Below the pieces are notes generated by a model, which saw nothing but the letters and a program-made list of their open reading frames with translations, was not told the origin of the DNA and did no database searches. Made by a program: the position numbers and the translations under genes. Shown here piece by piece: positions 6,665 through 13,218 of a stretch of 52,994 bases of DNA. This DNA comes from a virus. How positions within the stretch are numbered: the stretch's first letter is position 1; every line of letters begins with the position of its first letter. The stretch is taken from the IMG/VR virus record IMGVR_UViG_3300042374_001596, positions 1 through 52,994 of that record, one strand, 5' to 3'.

Positions 6665-6777
6665 TAATATAATAGGATCGCAACAATACTTGCAATTATT
6701 AGTATTGCTGCAAATGTAAAACAACATAAATCCATAACTTGTATGAATTTATCTTTAAATGTAGGATCCGCTCTCAC
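6664..6777 (-). CDS. possible small membrane protein with an unclear start, 37 aa
   Basis: The frame ends at a TAG at 6664. From a GTG at 6777 it reads VRADPTFKDKFIQVMD, then a hydrophobic segment (CCFTFAAILIIASIVAILLY) forming one membrane span at the C-terminus. The frame is open back to about 6810 but contains no ATG. A consensus GGAGG at 6827-6823 lies upstream with no usable start at normal distance, so the start may be rare (ATT) or lost by mutation. Confidence 0.3.
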   Translation of the reverse strand: MRADPTFKDKFIQVMDLCCFTFAAILIIASIVAILLY

Positions 6778-6845
6778 TCTATAGTTTAGTACGAACGCAA
6801 CAATATTTAATTAATTAAATTTCCTCCTTTCTTGTTTTGGTTAAG

Positions 6846-6916
6846 CTGGCTCGCTACGATTTGAACGTAGAAAAGTTCCTCCAAAGGGAACCGTGATACC
6901 GTTTCACCACGAGCCA
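6846..6916 (-). tRNA. tRNA-Gln (UUG)
   Basis: A 71-nt cloverleaf. Acceptor TGGCTCG pairs with CGAGCCA, the anticodon loop is CTTTGGA, the T arm is CTACGTTCAAATCGTAG and the discriminator is G. An ATGTAA element lies 19 bases upstream (6941-6936). Confidence 0.93.
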
Positions 6917-6959
6917 ATATTGTTGTAACTATATATTACATTAAAATAGCTTAATCTTC

Positions 6960-7250
6960 TTAAAAATCAAAGAATTCTTGCCGCTCTCGATCTTGATGAC
7001 ACATCTCCTCTTTGATCATTTTTTCTAGCTTGTGTTCTAAAAAATCTAGAGCTTTATCGTATGTCTCGAAATCTTCATCAATTTCGTCTGCTACGTAACC
7101 ATGATGTTGAACGCAGTATGTTTGATTTTGGCCATAACTCCAAACTGTATTGATGTAAAAATGGCAATCACGATCTTTATGGTGATCCTTACCAATTAAC
7201 TTATACCATTCATCTGTTAATTGTGTTATTTTTTTAAGCTTGTCTTTCAT
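6960..7250 (-). CDS. hypothetical protein, 96 aa
   Basis: ATG at 7250 (MKDKLKKITQLTDEWYKLIG) is chosen because it lies 2 bases past the upstream TAA; the longer frame starts with TTG. The protein has a central beta region with His and Cys (HYGYV-like turn around the CVQHHGYVADE segment) and a helical C-terminus ending HQDRERQEFFDF. Possible metal ligands are H30, H33, H37, C54, H56 and H57. Function unknown. Confidence 0.65.
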   Translation of the reverse strand: MKDKLKKITQLTDEWYKLIGKDHHKDRDCHFYINTVWSYGQNQTYCVQHHGYVADEIDEDFETYDKALDFLEHKLEKMIKEEMCHQDRERQEFFDF

Positions 7251-7252
7251 AA

Positions 7253-7651
7253 TTATCCCAAAGTACAAAGATCAAAATCAATCAATACGGGTTTATTTCT
7301 AATCTTGCCAACATTATCAGAGAAAAGATCATATGTACTCCATCCCATTGATGAAACATTTTTTCTTAACGCGGACATTTCTTCATTATTAAGCCCACCC
7401 TGCATTGCGTGTTCAGTAACATAATAAAAATAGCGTCCTTTGGTTCCCATAAATAATGGTTTGGGGCCAAAGCCCATTTTGTGGGCAGCATCTTGTCGAA
7501 AAAAGCATCCCTTACATTTTAGTTGACTGGTATAGAATTTTACACCATATCGCCCACTAATTTGAATGTAGTACCGAACAGTTGCGGAATCTGTTTGTTC
7601 ATAAAACCGCAAATTGATTTTGTTGATGATTTTTTTAAGTTTAGCAATCAT
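7253..7651 (-). CDS. hypothetical protein with a kinase-like C-terminal motif, 132 aa
   Basis: The C-terminal part reads YDLFSDNVGKIRNKPVLIDF, which resembles the D-x-H-x-x-N-x-G catalytic loop plus IDFG of protein-kinase-like folds, in a protein too short for a complete kinase. The N-terminal half is basic and carries CKGC. It overlaps the neighbouring genes closely (ATGA upstream, 2-base gap downstream). The kinase likeness is a pattern-level inference; the protein could be a small regulator built from a kinase C-lobe. Confidence 0.55.
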   Translation of the reverse strand: MIAKLKKIINKINLRFYEQTDSATVRYYIQISGRYGVKFYTSQLKCKGCFFRQDAAHKMGFGPKPLFMGTKGRYFYYVTEHAMQGGLNNEEMSALRKNVSSMGWSTYDLFSDNVGKIRNKPVLIDFDLCTLG

Positions 7652-7971
7652 GGCTCACAAACAAGAAGTGCAAGACTATTTCCGCTAAAAAACTCTTCTA
7701 CTGTTTTTTTTGCTGTTTTGAAATCATATTTTCCATCGACCCATTTGCAACCACGATCATAAGCAGTGGCTTCTTCAATTGAAGAATACTCCTCATAAAC
7801 AAAATCTTCGCCACAGCACTTGCAAGTTACATTATCTGGATCGCGCTTAAATAGTTCTTTAAAAGTCCTAACGGCTTCTCCAAGCGGCTCATCAATATAT
7901 ATGTGAGCATAAGGCGTCTTCAAATGACCACCACTATGCATATCCATGAAACGTGTAACAGTTTTCTTCAT
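7648..7971 (-). CDS. conserved phage protein with a CxCC metal-site motif, 107 aa
   Basis: The protein begins MKKTVTRFMDMHSGGHLKT, followed by AHIYIDEPLGEA and NVTCKCCGEDF, then YSSIEEATAYDRGC. The SGG-x-x-KT / IYI / VTCxCCGxDY pattern recurs in phage proteins of unknown role. The cysteines could bind Zn. A near-consensus promoter places the transcription start at about the ATG itself, so the mRNA is probably leaderless. Confidence 0.75.
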   Translation of the reverse strand: MKKTVTRFMDMHSGGHLKTPYAHIYIDEPLGEAVRTFKELFKRDPDNVTCKCCGEDFVYEEYSSIEEATAYDRGCKWVDGKYDFKTAKKTVEEFFSGNSLALLVCEP

Positions 7972-7977
7972 ACCACC

Positions 7978-8006
7978 ATTATGGGATTTTTTACAAATTT
8001 TGTCAA
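7978..8006 (-). promoter_or_regulatory. sigma-70-type promoter directly abutting the start codon at 7971
   Basis: TTGACA (8006-8001), a 17-base spacer and CATAAT (7983-7978) on the minus strand, with only 6 bases between the -10 and the ATG. Confidence 0.75.
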
Positions 8007-8365
8007 TAGAAAACTTGGTGTTTTTGTCGCACTTTGGACCAGATCAGAGTTGCGCCCCTGCTGGCATCAGTTAACAATTTTTCTTGATTATAGAGTTAAC
8101 CTCAGAACACCTAACCATTTATACAAGAGTTTTGGCCCATATAGCCTTGGTTTACCCAGAACCTACGCTCTTTTTTTTAATTACATATGTGCGCGCACAC
8201 TATGTGATCTTATTTACTGTGAAACCTATATCATAACGATTATAGGGGGTAGAGTTGCATACCTTATAAGGCGATCCCATTTTTTGGCTGGTCATCGCCA
8301 CACCACCATTTGCAAAATTTTAAAGAACTATTAATATTTATACACACTCTTTATAAAAAGATCAA
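8007..8365 (-). other. 359-base region with no convincing gene
   Basis: No good coding frame fills this gap. On the minus strand a 31-codon frame (ATG 8295 to stop 8200, MTSQKMGSPYKVCNSTPYNR and onward) is possible but unsupported. An inverted repeat GGCGAT/ATCGCC flanks a short loop near 8300-8271, a perfect palindrome GTGCGCGCAC lies near 8200, and GTTAAC occurs twice near 8070-8100. These suggest structured RNA or regulatory DNA, but no known class is recognised. Confidence 0.3.
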
Positions 8366-8539
8366 TTATTTTTTAAAAATTTTTATTTCAAGAATGCGAA
8401 ATTTTGTTCCCAAACCATGGCTTTTAAAATTTTCTACTTCTTGCGTTGCTTTTTTAACATTTTTATAATTGATAAAATCGTGCCTAATCCAAGATTTAAA
8501 CAAGTGGCTCCAGCATTCAATTTGGTAGTATTTATTCAT
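8366..8539 (-). CDS. hypothetical basic protein, 57 aa
   Basis: Start taken at the ATG at 8539 (MNKYYQIECWSHLFKSWIRH), 1 base after the upstream lipoprotein stop. The protein is basic, with a predicted beta-alpha-beta pattern ending FRILEIKIFKK. Small phage proteins of this shape are common; no function is known. Confidence 0.6.
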   Translation of the reverse strand: MNKYYQIECWSHLFKSWIRHDFINYKNVKKATQEVENFKSHGLGTKFRILEIKIFKK

Positions 8540-8540
8540 T

Positions 8541-8798
8541 TTAAAAAAGTATTTCAAGTCCAGTTTCACCATAGTCAGGCATCCCAACATCCATAGAGTG
8601 ATTGCTGATATATGGTTGCGCCATTTTTCCTTTGATATTTAATCGCTCATTAATCGGATAAATTGCAGTAATAACGTGCTTGCCTTTGGTGAATTGCTGA
8701 TTGCTATATTTAGTGCCTGTGACTTCACCCTTGACTTGAATTTTATCCAGATGTTCGCATGCTGTCAGCAGAAGGCATAGTAGTATTATTGCTTTCAT
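8541..8798 (-). CDS. small lipoprotein, 85 aa
   Basis: MKAIILLCLLLTAC is a short type II signal peptide with lipobox LTAC (Cys14). The mature part is beta-rich (KIQVKGEVTGTKYSN, KHVITAIYPINERL) and ends ETGLEILF. It should be anchored in the host envelope. Its start lies inside the 3' end of the 57-residue gene at 8743, a 56-base overlap. A role in exclusion or envelope modification is possible but not shown. Confidence 0.72.
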   Translation of the reverse strand: MKAIILLCLLLTACEHLDKIQVKGEVTGTKYSNQQFTKGKHVITAIYPINERLNIKGKMAQPYISNHSMDVGMPDYGETGLEILF

Positions 8799-8916
8799 CG
8801 TTTTCGTTTTTTTTAGACCAGTCTATCAAATCATAATTATCTTTGAATTTTTTGGAAAAGCAATTTCTTGGCTTATCGCCTTTTCCCGCCCCTTTATTTG
8901 ATGCTTTTTCGCTCAT
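8743..8916 (-). CDS. small GAGKGDKPR-type phage protein, 57 aa
   Basis: ATG at 8916, TAA at 8743. The sequence SNKGAGKGDKPR followed by FSKKFKDNYDLIDW matches a short motif I know from many small phage proteins (GAGKGDxPRxxxxxxYxxNYDxIxW). It overlaps the downstream lipoprotein gene in another frame. The unfolded, Lys/Gly-rich N-terminus and acidic C-terminus suggest a small binding protein. Function unknown. Confidence 0.7.
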   Translation of the reverse strand: MSEKASNKGAGKGDKPRNCFSKKFKDNYDLIDWSKKNENDESNNTTMPSADSMRTSG

Positions 8917-8928
8917 AAATTTGTTAAA

Positions 8929-9000
8929 TAGAGGCAGTAGGACTTGAACCTACAACCCTCACCTTATCAAAGTGATGCTCTGCCATTGAGCTATGCCTCT
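8929..9000 (-). tRNA. tRNA-Ile (GAU)
   Basis: A 72-nt cloverleaf. Acceptor AGAGGCA pairs with TGCCTCT, the anticodon loop is TTGATAA, the T arm is GTAGGTTCAAGTCCTAC and the discriminator is A. Confidence 0.94.
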
Positions 9001-9017
9001 GCGTATTCATAGTTTAG

Positions 9018-9044
9018 ATTATCTAAATTTTATTTAAATGTCAA
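9018..9044 (-). promoter_or_regulatory. candidate promoter for tRNA-Ile
   Basis: TTGACA (9044-9039) and GATAAT (9023-9018) on the minus strand. The spacer is 15 bases, shorter than ideal. It lies between tRNA-Leu and tRNA-Ile. Confidence 0.5.
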
Positions 9045-9051
9045 AAAGAAA

Positions 9052-9133
9052 TGGGCATGAAGGGAGTCGAACCCCTACTCCTTACGGAACCAGATCCTAA
9101 GTCTGGCGCGGCTGCCAGTTACGCCACATGCCC
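9052..9133 (-). tRNA. tRNA-Leu (UAG)
   Basis: An 82-nt type II tRNA. Acceptor GGGCATG pairs with CATGCCC, the anticodon stem-loop is CCAGACTTAGGATCTGG, there is a long variable arm and the discriminator is A. A GTGTAA element (9154-9149) ends 15 bases before its 5' end. Confidence 0.93.
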
Positions 9134-9135
9134 TT

Positions 9136-9402
9136 TTATTTGTTATACTTACACCAAGCATAGACAAGAATCAAGCACATAATTAAACCTACACAGTAGT
9201 TTAAAAACCACCACAGGCCAAATGTGCCCAAAAACATATAAATCATTCCTGAAATATACCCAACGATTGACATTAAAATTAGCATTAATGAAACATCTTT
9301 GGATGAATGATTTTTAAAAATTTTAACTATTTGTGGGATATAGCAAAACATAAAAGCAAATGTCATTACTATCCCAGCAATCTCTCGCATTATCTCTTTC
9401 AT
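9136..9402 (-). CDS. PQ-loop membrane protein, SemiSWEET-like
   Basis: An 88-residue protein with three predicted membrane helices (about 8-22, 38-58 and 62-82). The first helix ends in CYIPQIVKIFKNHSSKDVS, the proline-glutamine motif followed by the K-S-x-D-x-S turn of PQ-loop/SemiSWEET proteins. Bacterial SemiSWEETs are three-helix units of this length that dimerise to move sugars across the inner membrane. Substrate and direction cannot be read from the sequence. The ATG overlaps the stop of the upstream gene (ATGA). Confidence 0.75.
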   Translation of the reverse strand: MKEIMREIAGIVMTFAFMFCYIPQIVKIFKNHSSKDVSLMLILMSIVGYISGMIYMFLGTFGLWWFLNYCVGLIMCLILVYAWCKYNK

Positions 9403-9605
9403 AGTGAATATGCCATTTCGTTATTCCATTCTGCAAACTCTTCAATTTCGTCGATAAGCTGCTTCTCCATAAATTCAATAAATGCAATATCATTACTCAA
9501 TTCACGCTTGGCTATCAGCATAGTATCGGACAATTCTTCTTGTGGAATTGTAAGAAGCCAAAGAATAATTTTACCATATTGATTGACTTTGGTTTCTTTA
9601 TTCAT
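9399..9605 (-). CDS. hypothetical helical protein, 68 aa
   Basis: Start at the ATG at 9605 (MNKETKVNQYGKIILW), chosen because GGAGG lies 6 bases before it. A longer frame would start with TTG. The protein is acidic and helical (ELSNDIAFIEFMEKQLIDEI). It overlaps the upstream gene by 8 bases and the PQ-loop gene by ATGA. Function unknown. Confidence 0.68.
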   Translation of the reverse strand: MNKETKVNQYGKIILWLLTIPQEELSDTMLIAKRELSNDIAFIEFMEKQLIDEIEEFAEWNNEMAYSL

Positions 9606-9936
9606 ATTGCCCTCCAAACAATAAATCTATATCTTCATCTGATGCTTTTAAAATCCATTTGTTCATTTCGGGAATTCTATCTAAGTAGTTTAATATGTCT
9701 AGGTTATACTTTTCTGTGAGAAAAGGCAATATTATAAAATAAAAGATGGATGGATCTTCGAGGTCGCCGTCACGAAACCAGCTTGGCATATTCCAATCAA
9801 ATATATATTTTGAGTCATAGCCGTGATCGTCCATGAAGTTATGGAACGTATTTACAAGATGATTTTTTGGTAGCTTATTGACAATTTTGCAGAAGCTGCA
9901 ATTACAATCTTTTGTTTTGTGAGATTTCCCTTTCAT
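9598..9936 (-). CDS. hypothetical protein with CNCSFC motif, 112 aa
   Basis: The N-terminal SHKTKDCNCSFCKIVNKLPK could bind a metal ion (C11, C13, C16 with H6). The remainder is acidic and aromatic (DWNMPSWFRDGDLEDPSIFY). The start overlaps the stop of the HNH gene by ATGA. No known family recognised. Confidence 0.62.
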   Translation of the reverse strand: MKGKSHKTKDCNCSFCKIVNKLPKNHLVNTFHNFMDDHGYDSKYIFDWNMPSWFRDGDLEDPSIFYFIILPFLTEKYNLDILNYLDRIPEMNKWILKASDEDIDLLFGGQYE

Positions 9937-10574
9937 TTTATTTTATCTAAAAATATTGCCCAATCAGGATTAAGAGCTTTAATAAGTAAATGCGCGGTCA
10001 TAGGTCTTGGATTTTTTAGTTTGTATTTTGGACTGTACCCATGTTTGGACACAAATTCATCAATTGTCATGTCATTTTTTAAACGATTAATTTTTGATGA
10101 TGTGATGGCAAGATTATCCCAAGAATTTTTGCCGCCTTTTGATTTTGGATGCAAATGATCAATTGTTGCTTCGTTATAGGTGAGCTTTTCCCCCGTCCAA
10201 AAATCAACGCCATCATAACGTTCGTAAAGATTCTTTTTTGTAGGTCTAAAAGTTTTAATTGGAAGTTTATTATAATTGCTTCCTACAATAGCCACTGTTG
10301 GAACGCGAATTTCAAGATTGATTGTGTGGATTGAAAACTCATCGTGCTCTCTTGGTGACAATGTGACCCACTCATCCCAGCCAAGTGGGATAATTTCGCT
10401 TGGGCTAGCATAATCTGGCTCCCCATTATCATCTTCTAAATACTCTATCTTAATGGCTTTTTTGGGGTAATTAGCAGAATTCATATCTTCCAATACTTTC
10501 TTAACTGGAAGCGTACAGATGGGCAACCAAGAAGCATTAAGCATTAAAACTTTATGATTTAGAATATTAATCAT
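9933..10574 (-). CDS. HNH endonuclease family protein, 213 aa
   Basis: Residues 1-30 (MLNASWLPI, TLPVKKVLEDM) are the usual N-terminal strand-helix of a free-standing phage/bacterial HNH family. The core reads FWTGEKL, then TIDHLHPKSKGGKNSWDNLA and INRLKNDMT: H-L-H plus N and the N-R-x-K finish of HNH enzymes. The zinc-binding CxxC pairs of classical members are replaced (WTG at the first, SSKIN at the second), so metal binding is reduced. It likely cleaves DNA, but its role is unknown. Confidence 0.8.
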   Translation of the reverse strand: MINILNHKVLMLNASWLPICTLPVKKVLEDMNSANYPKKAIKIEYLEDDNGEPDYASPSEIIPLGWDEWVTLSPREHDEFSIHTINLEIRVPTVAIVGSNYNKLPIKTFRPTKKNLYERYDGVDFWTGEKLTYNEATIDHLHPKSKGGKNSWDNLAITSSKINRLKNDMTIDEFVSKHGYSPKYKLKNPRPMTAHLLIKALNPDWAIFLDKIK

Positions 10575-10631
10575 TTAAAAATAAAGATTAGAATTTTTTG
10601 GGTTAAAAGTAAAGATTATTTAATAATAAAA

Positions 10632-10637
10632 ATGTAA
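10632..10637 (+). promoter_or_regulatory. ATGTAA motif, 15 bases before the start at 10653
   Basis: Plus-strand ATGTAA, then 15 bases including GGTGAAG, then ATG. It heads the plus-strand island. Confidence 0.45.
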
Positions 10638-10652
10638 TGAATGGTGAAGTTT

Positions 10653-11129
10653 ATGGACAAACAAGATTTGCCATTATTGGCGACAACAGAACACAAAGAT
10701 GATATGGGTCGCCGCTCATATGATGAGAATGGTAATGGTAACGGCTGGTCACGATATCAAATAATGGTATTGCAGCAATTAACTGACCACACAAAGCTTC
10801 TTCAAGCATTAATGTCAGAAATTAATACAATAAAGCAGCAAATTGCAATCACGGATATTGTATCAAAAAATTGGAGAGATCAAGCTGATAGGTCAATACA
10901 GGAATTAAAAGATGATGTTGAATTTATTCTTGAGGACGAAGGTGGTATTAACCAAAGATTAAAGAGTATTGAAGATAATACAAAAATAGAAGAAAAGTCA
11001 AGCTTAAAAATAAAAGCATTTTGGGGTCTTTTGGGTGGGGCAGTTGTGGTAATTGTAGATTTGGCAATAAGAGTTGTAAGCTTGATTAGTAGTAAACTGC
11101 AAATTATAATGCAAAATCCGCCGCAGTAA
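10653..11129 (+). CDS. coiled-coil protein with a C-terminal membrane anchor, 158 aa
   Basis: ATG at 10653 (MDKQDLPLLATTEHKDD) is preferred over 10641 because GGTGAAG lies just before it and the ATGTAA element is then 15 bases away. Residues about 40-115 form a long helix with heptads (LQQLTDHTKLLQALMSEINT), then one membrane span (AFWGLLGGAVVVIVDLAIRV). This layout resembles XhlA-type lysis accessory proteins. It faces convergent structural genes. A link to lysis is inference. Confidence 0.65.
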   Translation: MDKQDLPLLATTEHKDDMGRRSYDENGNGNGWSRYQIMVLQQLTDHTKLLQALMSEINTIKQQIAITDIVSKNWRDQADRSIQELKDDVEFILEDEGGINQRLKSIEDNTKIEEKSSLKIKAFWGLLGGAVVVIVDLAIRVVSLISSKLQIIMQNPPQ

Positions 11130-11143
11130 AGTTGCGCTAACTA

Positions 11144-11149
11144 GTGTAA
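11144..11149 (+). promoter_or_regulatory. GTGTAA motif, 8 bases before the start at 11158
   Basis: Plus-strand GTGTAA, CTTTAATT, ATG. It is the only 8-base member on the plus strand and shows that the motif follows gene direction. Confidence 0.5.
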
Positions 11150-11157
11150 CTTTAATT

Positions 11158-11559
11158 ATGGTAGTAAAAACATTTTTTATTTGCCTTAGTGCGGTTTTAG
11201 TTCTCGGACTATTGCCTCATTATTCTACAAAGCCGCCAGAGGAAGATTTTGTACTCAATAATGGCTGTTTAATCTATTCTATTCAATATCAGCACGCACT
11301 AAAGGCTAAAAAAATACTTGGCGAATCAGAAGTTTGGGCTAAAGTTATAATGTACAAAGTATTGGGGGCAAAAGCGGGACATGCTGTTACTCTGTATATT
11401 TATAAAAACTCTACATATGTGTATGATCCGGCATTTGCAAGCTATCAATTGGCGCAATTTCCTGTATACAATCCATACAAGGTTGCAAAAATGATGCATC
11501 CAATGAATGATATTGTATGGGCTGAATATGCAGAGAATGTGATGCTATATAACCCTTAA
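11158..11559 (+). CDS. exported protein with Cys/His/Asp motifs, transglutaminase/peptidase-like
   Basis: A 133-residue protein. MVVKTFFICLSAVLVLGLLP is a signal peptide or signal anchor. The mature part carries NNGCLIYSIQYQHALKAKKI, then AGHAVTLYIYKNSTYVYDP. The order Cys, then GHAV in a beta strand, then YVYDP fits a papain-like or transglutaminase-like Cys-His-Asp triad (C37, H75, D90). That fold acts on proteins or peptidoglycan. It lies beside the lysis region, so a periplasmic hydrolase role is plausible. Catalytic function is inferred, not shown. Confidence 0.5.
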   Translation: MVVKTFFICLSAVLVLGLLPHYSTKPPEEDFVLNNGCLIYSIQYQHALKAKKILGESEVWAKVIMYKVLGAKAGHAVTLYIYKNSTYVYDPAFASYQLAQFPVYNPYKVAKMMHPMNDIVWAEYAENVMLYNP

Positions 11560-11563
11560 TTTT

Positions 11564-12892
11564 TTATCTAGTTTCGCGCCACTGAAGACTGGTTAATACA
11601 TTTGTAGTATTTCCTGGCCCAGTAGCAGCATTTTTTAATAAAACGGCAAATATATTGCTGTCCGTGCTGTCTATGTTTTGACTAATATAATTTCTTTTAG
11701 CGCTAGAAACATTTGCTAAACTTGAAGATACTCCAGCAGTATTGCCAACCCCAACTGCGTTTACCGTAATAAATCCAGCATCAAATAAATTTCCGCCATT
11801 TAAATTAAATCCAGTCGCTGTAATATTATATTCTACAACACTTGAATCGTCTACGCTTTGCCAAGATCCTCCAATTAAAGAAGCACCACTTGGTAGGCGC
11901 CAAAATTCATAAGAGCAAAGTTGGTCGGCACTATAAAGTTGGGAAGATCCCAATCTAACAACACTTCTATTTGGTGCCCCATAATATCCAGTTTTTAATC
12001 TTATTGCAATAACTGGCATTGTAGATCCAGCTGTTATATTTCTATATCCAGTAGTTCTTGCTGCAAAATCTACACCAGCTTCACTATAACCACCTTCGCT
12101 CACTACTGTTGCACAAATTTGATCCATAGAAGATATTCCAGTCGTTCCATTACTATAGTTTCTAATTTCACAACGAATCGGCAAATTAGGATTGCTCCAA
12201 TATACAGTGTTTTTATTATTACTATTATAAAATTCGTGAGCAATAATCGTATTGCCATCATGTACAAATCCCGCACGTACGCGACCAACTCCAAGCCATT
12301 GATAATCAGCTGTAAATAATTGGGTTTTAGTAATATCTAAATTAAAAGCTGATGGGCCAGTTCCATCACAGCGATCTTTATTCCAAGCGGATTGTGGAAT
12401 TACCGTATTTTGAACACTTCCAGATACGTCACTTCTTAATACGATAGCTAAGCTACCATCGCCGCTATGTTGGAAAAATATCCCATTATAATCATCATAC
12501 AAGCCAATCCTTTTATTAGTTCCAGATCTGGGAGGGTGAGAATTAAAGCTTTGTAGTGTTAATTGGCTTTTACCAGCCATATAGTGATGGTACATGCGGC
12601 TTTGATGAATTACATAATCATTTGCGCCAGTGCCAACTGTTAGAATAGCTTTTGCTTGCTTTACATTGAATGCAATATTAGATTGCGTGCCGCTAGTTTT
12701 AGTTAAAAGCTCTGTTTCTTCTCCGTAAACATGAGTATAGTCAGCCAACGTGTATTGCTCTGATACTCTTTGGCGACCAAAAGCATCTATTGTTCCATCT
12801 TTGTACAAATTTTGTACATTCAGAACGCCGTCAGTAACTGAAACTTTTATTGGTGCGTCTTGATATTCTTTTTCTATTCTATAGATGTGCAT
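11564..12892 (-). CDS. phage structural protein, DAFGRxRVS family
   Basis: A 442-residue protein. Near residue 36 it has GTIDAFGRQRVSEQYTLADY, a motif I recognise from virion/tail-associated proteins of large phages. The rest is a beta-rich, Gly/Ser/Asn-rich domain with low charge, as in adhesin or baseplate-associated proteins. It has its own upstream GTGTAA element and terminator and converges with the plus-strand island with only 4 bases between stops. Exact virion position unknown. Confidence 0.7.
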   Translation of the reverse strand: MHIYRIEKEYQDAPIKVSVTDGVLNVQNLYKDGTIDAFGRQRVSEQYTLADYTHVYGEETELLTKTSGTQSNIAFNVKQAKAILTVGTGANDYVIHQSRMYHHYMAGKSQLTLQSFNSHPPRSGTNKRIGLYDDYNGIFFQHSGDGSLAIVLRSDVSGSVQNTVIPQSAWNKDRCDGTGPSAFNLDITKTQLFTADYQWLGVGRVRAGFVHDGNTIIAHEFYNSNNKNTVYWSNPNLPIRCEIRNYSNGTTGISSMDQICATVVSEGGYSEAGVDFAARTTGYRNITAGSTMPVIAIRLKTGYYGAPNRSVVRLGSSQLYSADQLCSYEFWRLPSGASLIGGSWQSVDDSSVVEYNITATGFNLNGGNLFDAGFITVNAVGVGNTAGVSSSLANVSSAKRNYISQNIDSTDSNIFAVLLKNAATGPGNTTNVLTSLQWRETR

Positions 12893-12907
12893 AATTATAT
12901 ATATTAA

Positions 12908-12913
12908 TTACAC
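12908..12913 (-). promoter_or_regulatory. GTGTAA motif, 15 bases before the start at 12892
   Basis: Minus-strand GTGTAATTAATATATATAAT leads into the ATG. It lies directly downstream of a terminator, so it should begin a new transcript. Confidence 0.55.
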
Positions 12914-12924
12914 ACAATAAAATT

Positions 12925-12968
12925 AAAAAAAATTAAAAATATCCCCCACGCGCGAACGCATGAGGGAT
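12925..12968 (-). terminator. strong Rho-independent terminator
   Basis: Minus-strand 12-bp stem ATCCCTCATGCG / CGCGTGGGGGAT (two G-U pairs) with a TTCG loop, followed by an interrupted T tract (12940-12925). It ends the transcript of the small gene at 12991. Confidence 0.88.
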
Positions 12969-12990
12969 TATATATTTTATTTATTATTTA

Positions 12991-13149
12991 TTAAAATAAA
13001 GCCATTATGGTTTTTTTGGCCCAACGAAATAATCCGAAAAAAATCTTACCGATTTCCTTCAAATCTTCCCGCTGTATTGTTCCTGCATAGCCAATTGATC
13101 CATAAGGACCAAAAATGATCCCTAACTGGTGAGTTTGATAACGTTCCAT
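12991..13149 (-). CDS. small protein with consensus Shine-Dalgarno, 52 aa
   Basis: ATG at 13149, TAA at 12991. It is preceded by AAAGGAGGTG with 10 bases to the ATG, the best ribosome-binding site in the window, and by a candidate host-type promoter, and it is followed by a strong terminator. It is thus a one-gene transcription unit. The protein MERYQTHQLGIIFGPYGSIG and onward has a short hydrophobic Gly-rich part and a basic amphipathic C-terminus (FFGLFRWAKKTIMALF). High translation and small size suit an early host-takeover or inhibitor protein; this is inference. Confidence 0.75.
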   Translation of the reverse strand: MERYQTHQLGIIFGPYGSIGYAGTIQREDLKEIGKIFFGLFRWAKKTIMALF

Positions 13150-13178
13150 TAAGATTAGCACCTCCTTTCATATACTGT

Positions 13179-13206
13179 ATATTACAGCAATTTAGGTGCC
13201 AATCAA
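13179..13206 (-). promoter_or_regulatory. candidate sigma-70 promoter for the gene at 12991
   Basis: TTGATT (13206-13201), a 16-base spacer and TAATAT (13184-13179) on the minus strand. The predicted start is about 10 bases before the Shine-Dalgarno. Confidence 0.5.
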
Positions 13207-13218
13207 GTTACAATTTTG

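Noticed and set aside
7903-8334. A 143-codon plus-strand frame spanning a gene-poor stretch
   Set aside because: It runs antisense over the start of a well-supported gene and its promoter, has unusual composition (many His, Cys and Thr) and no ribosome site.
12119-12319. Short plus-strand frames opposite structural and fibre genes
   Set aside because: They are antisense shadows with no ribosome sites, and the opposite strand carries long, family-like proteins.
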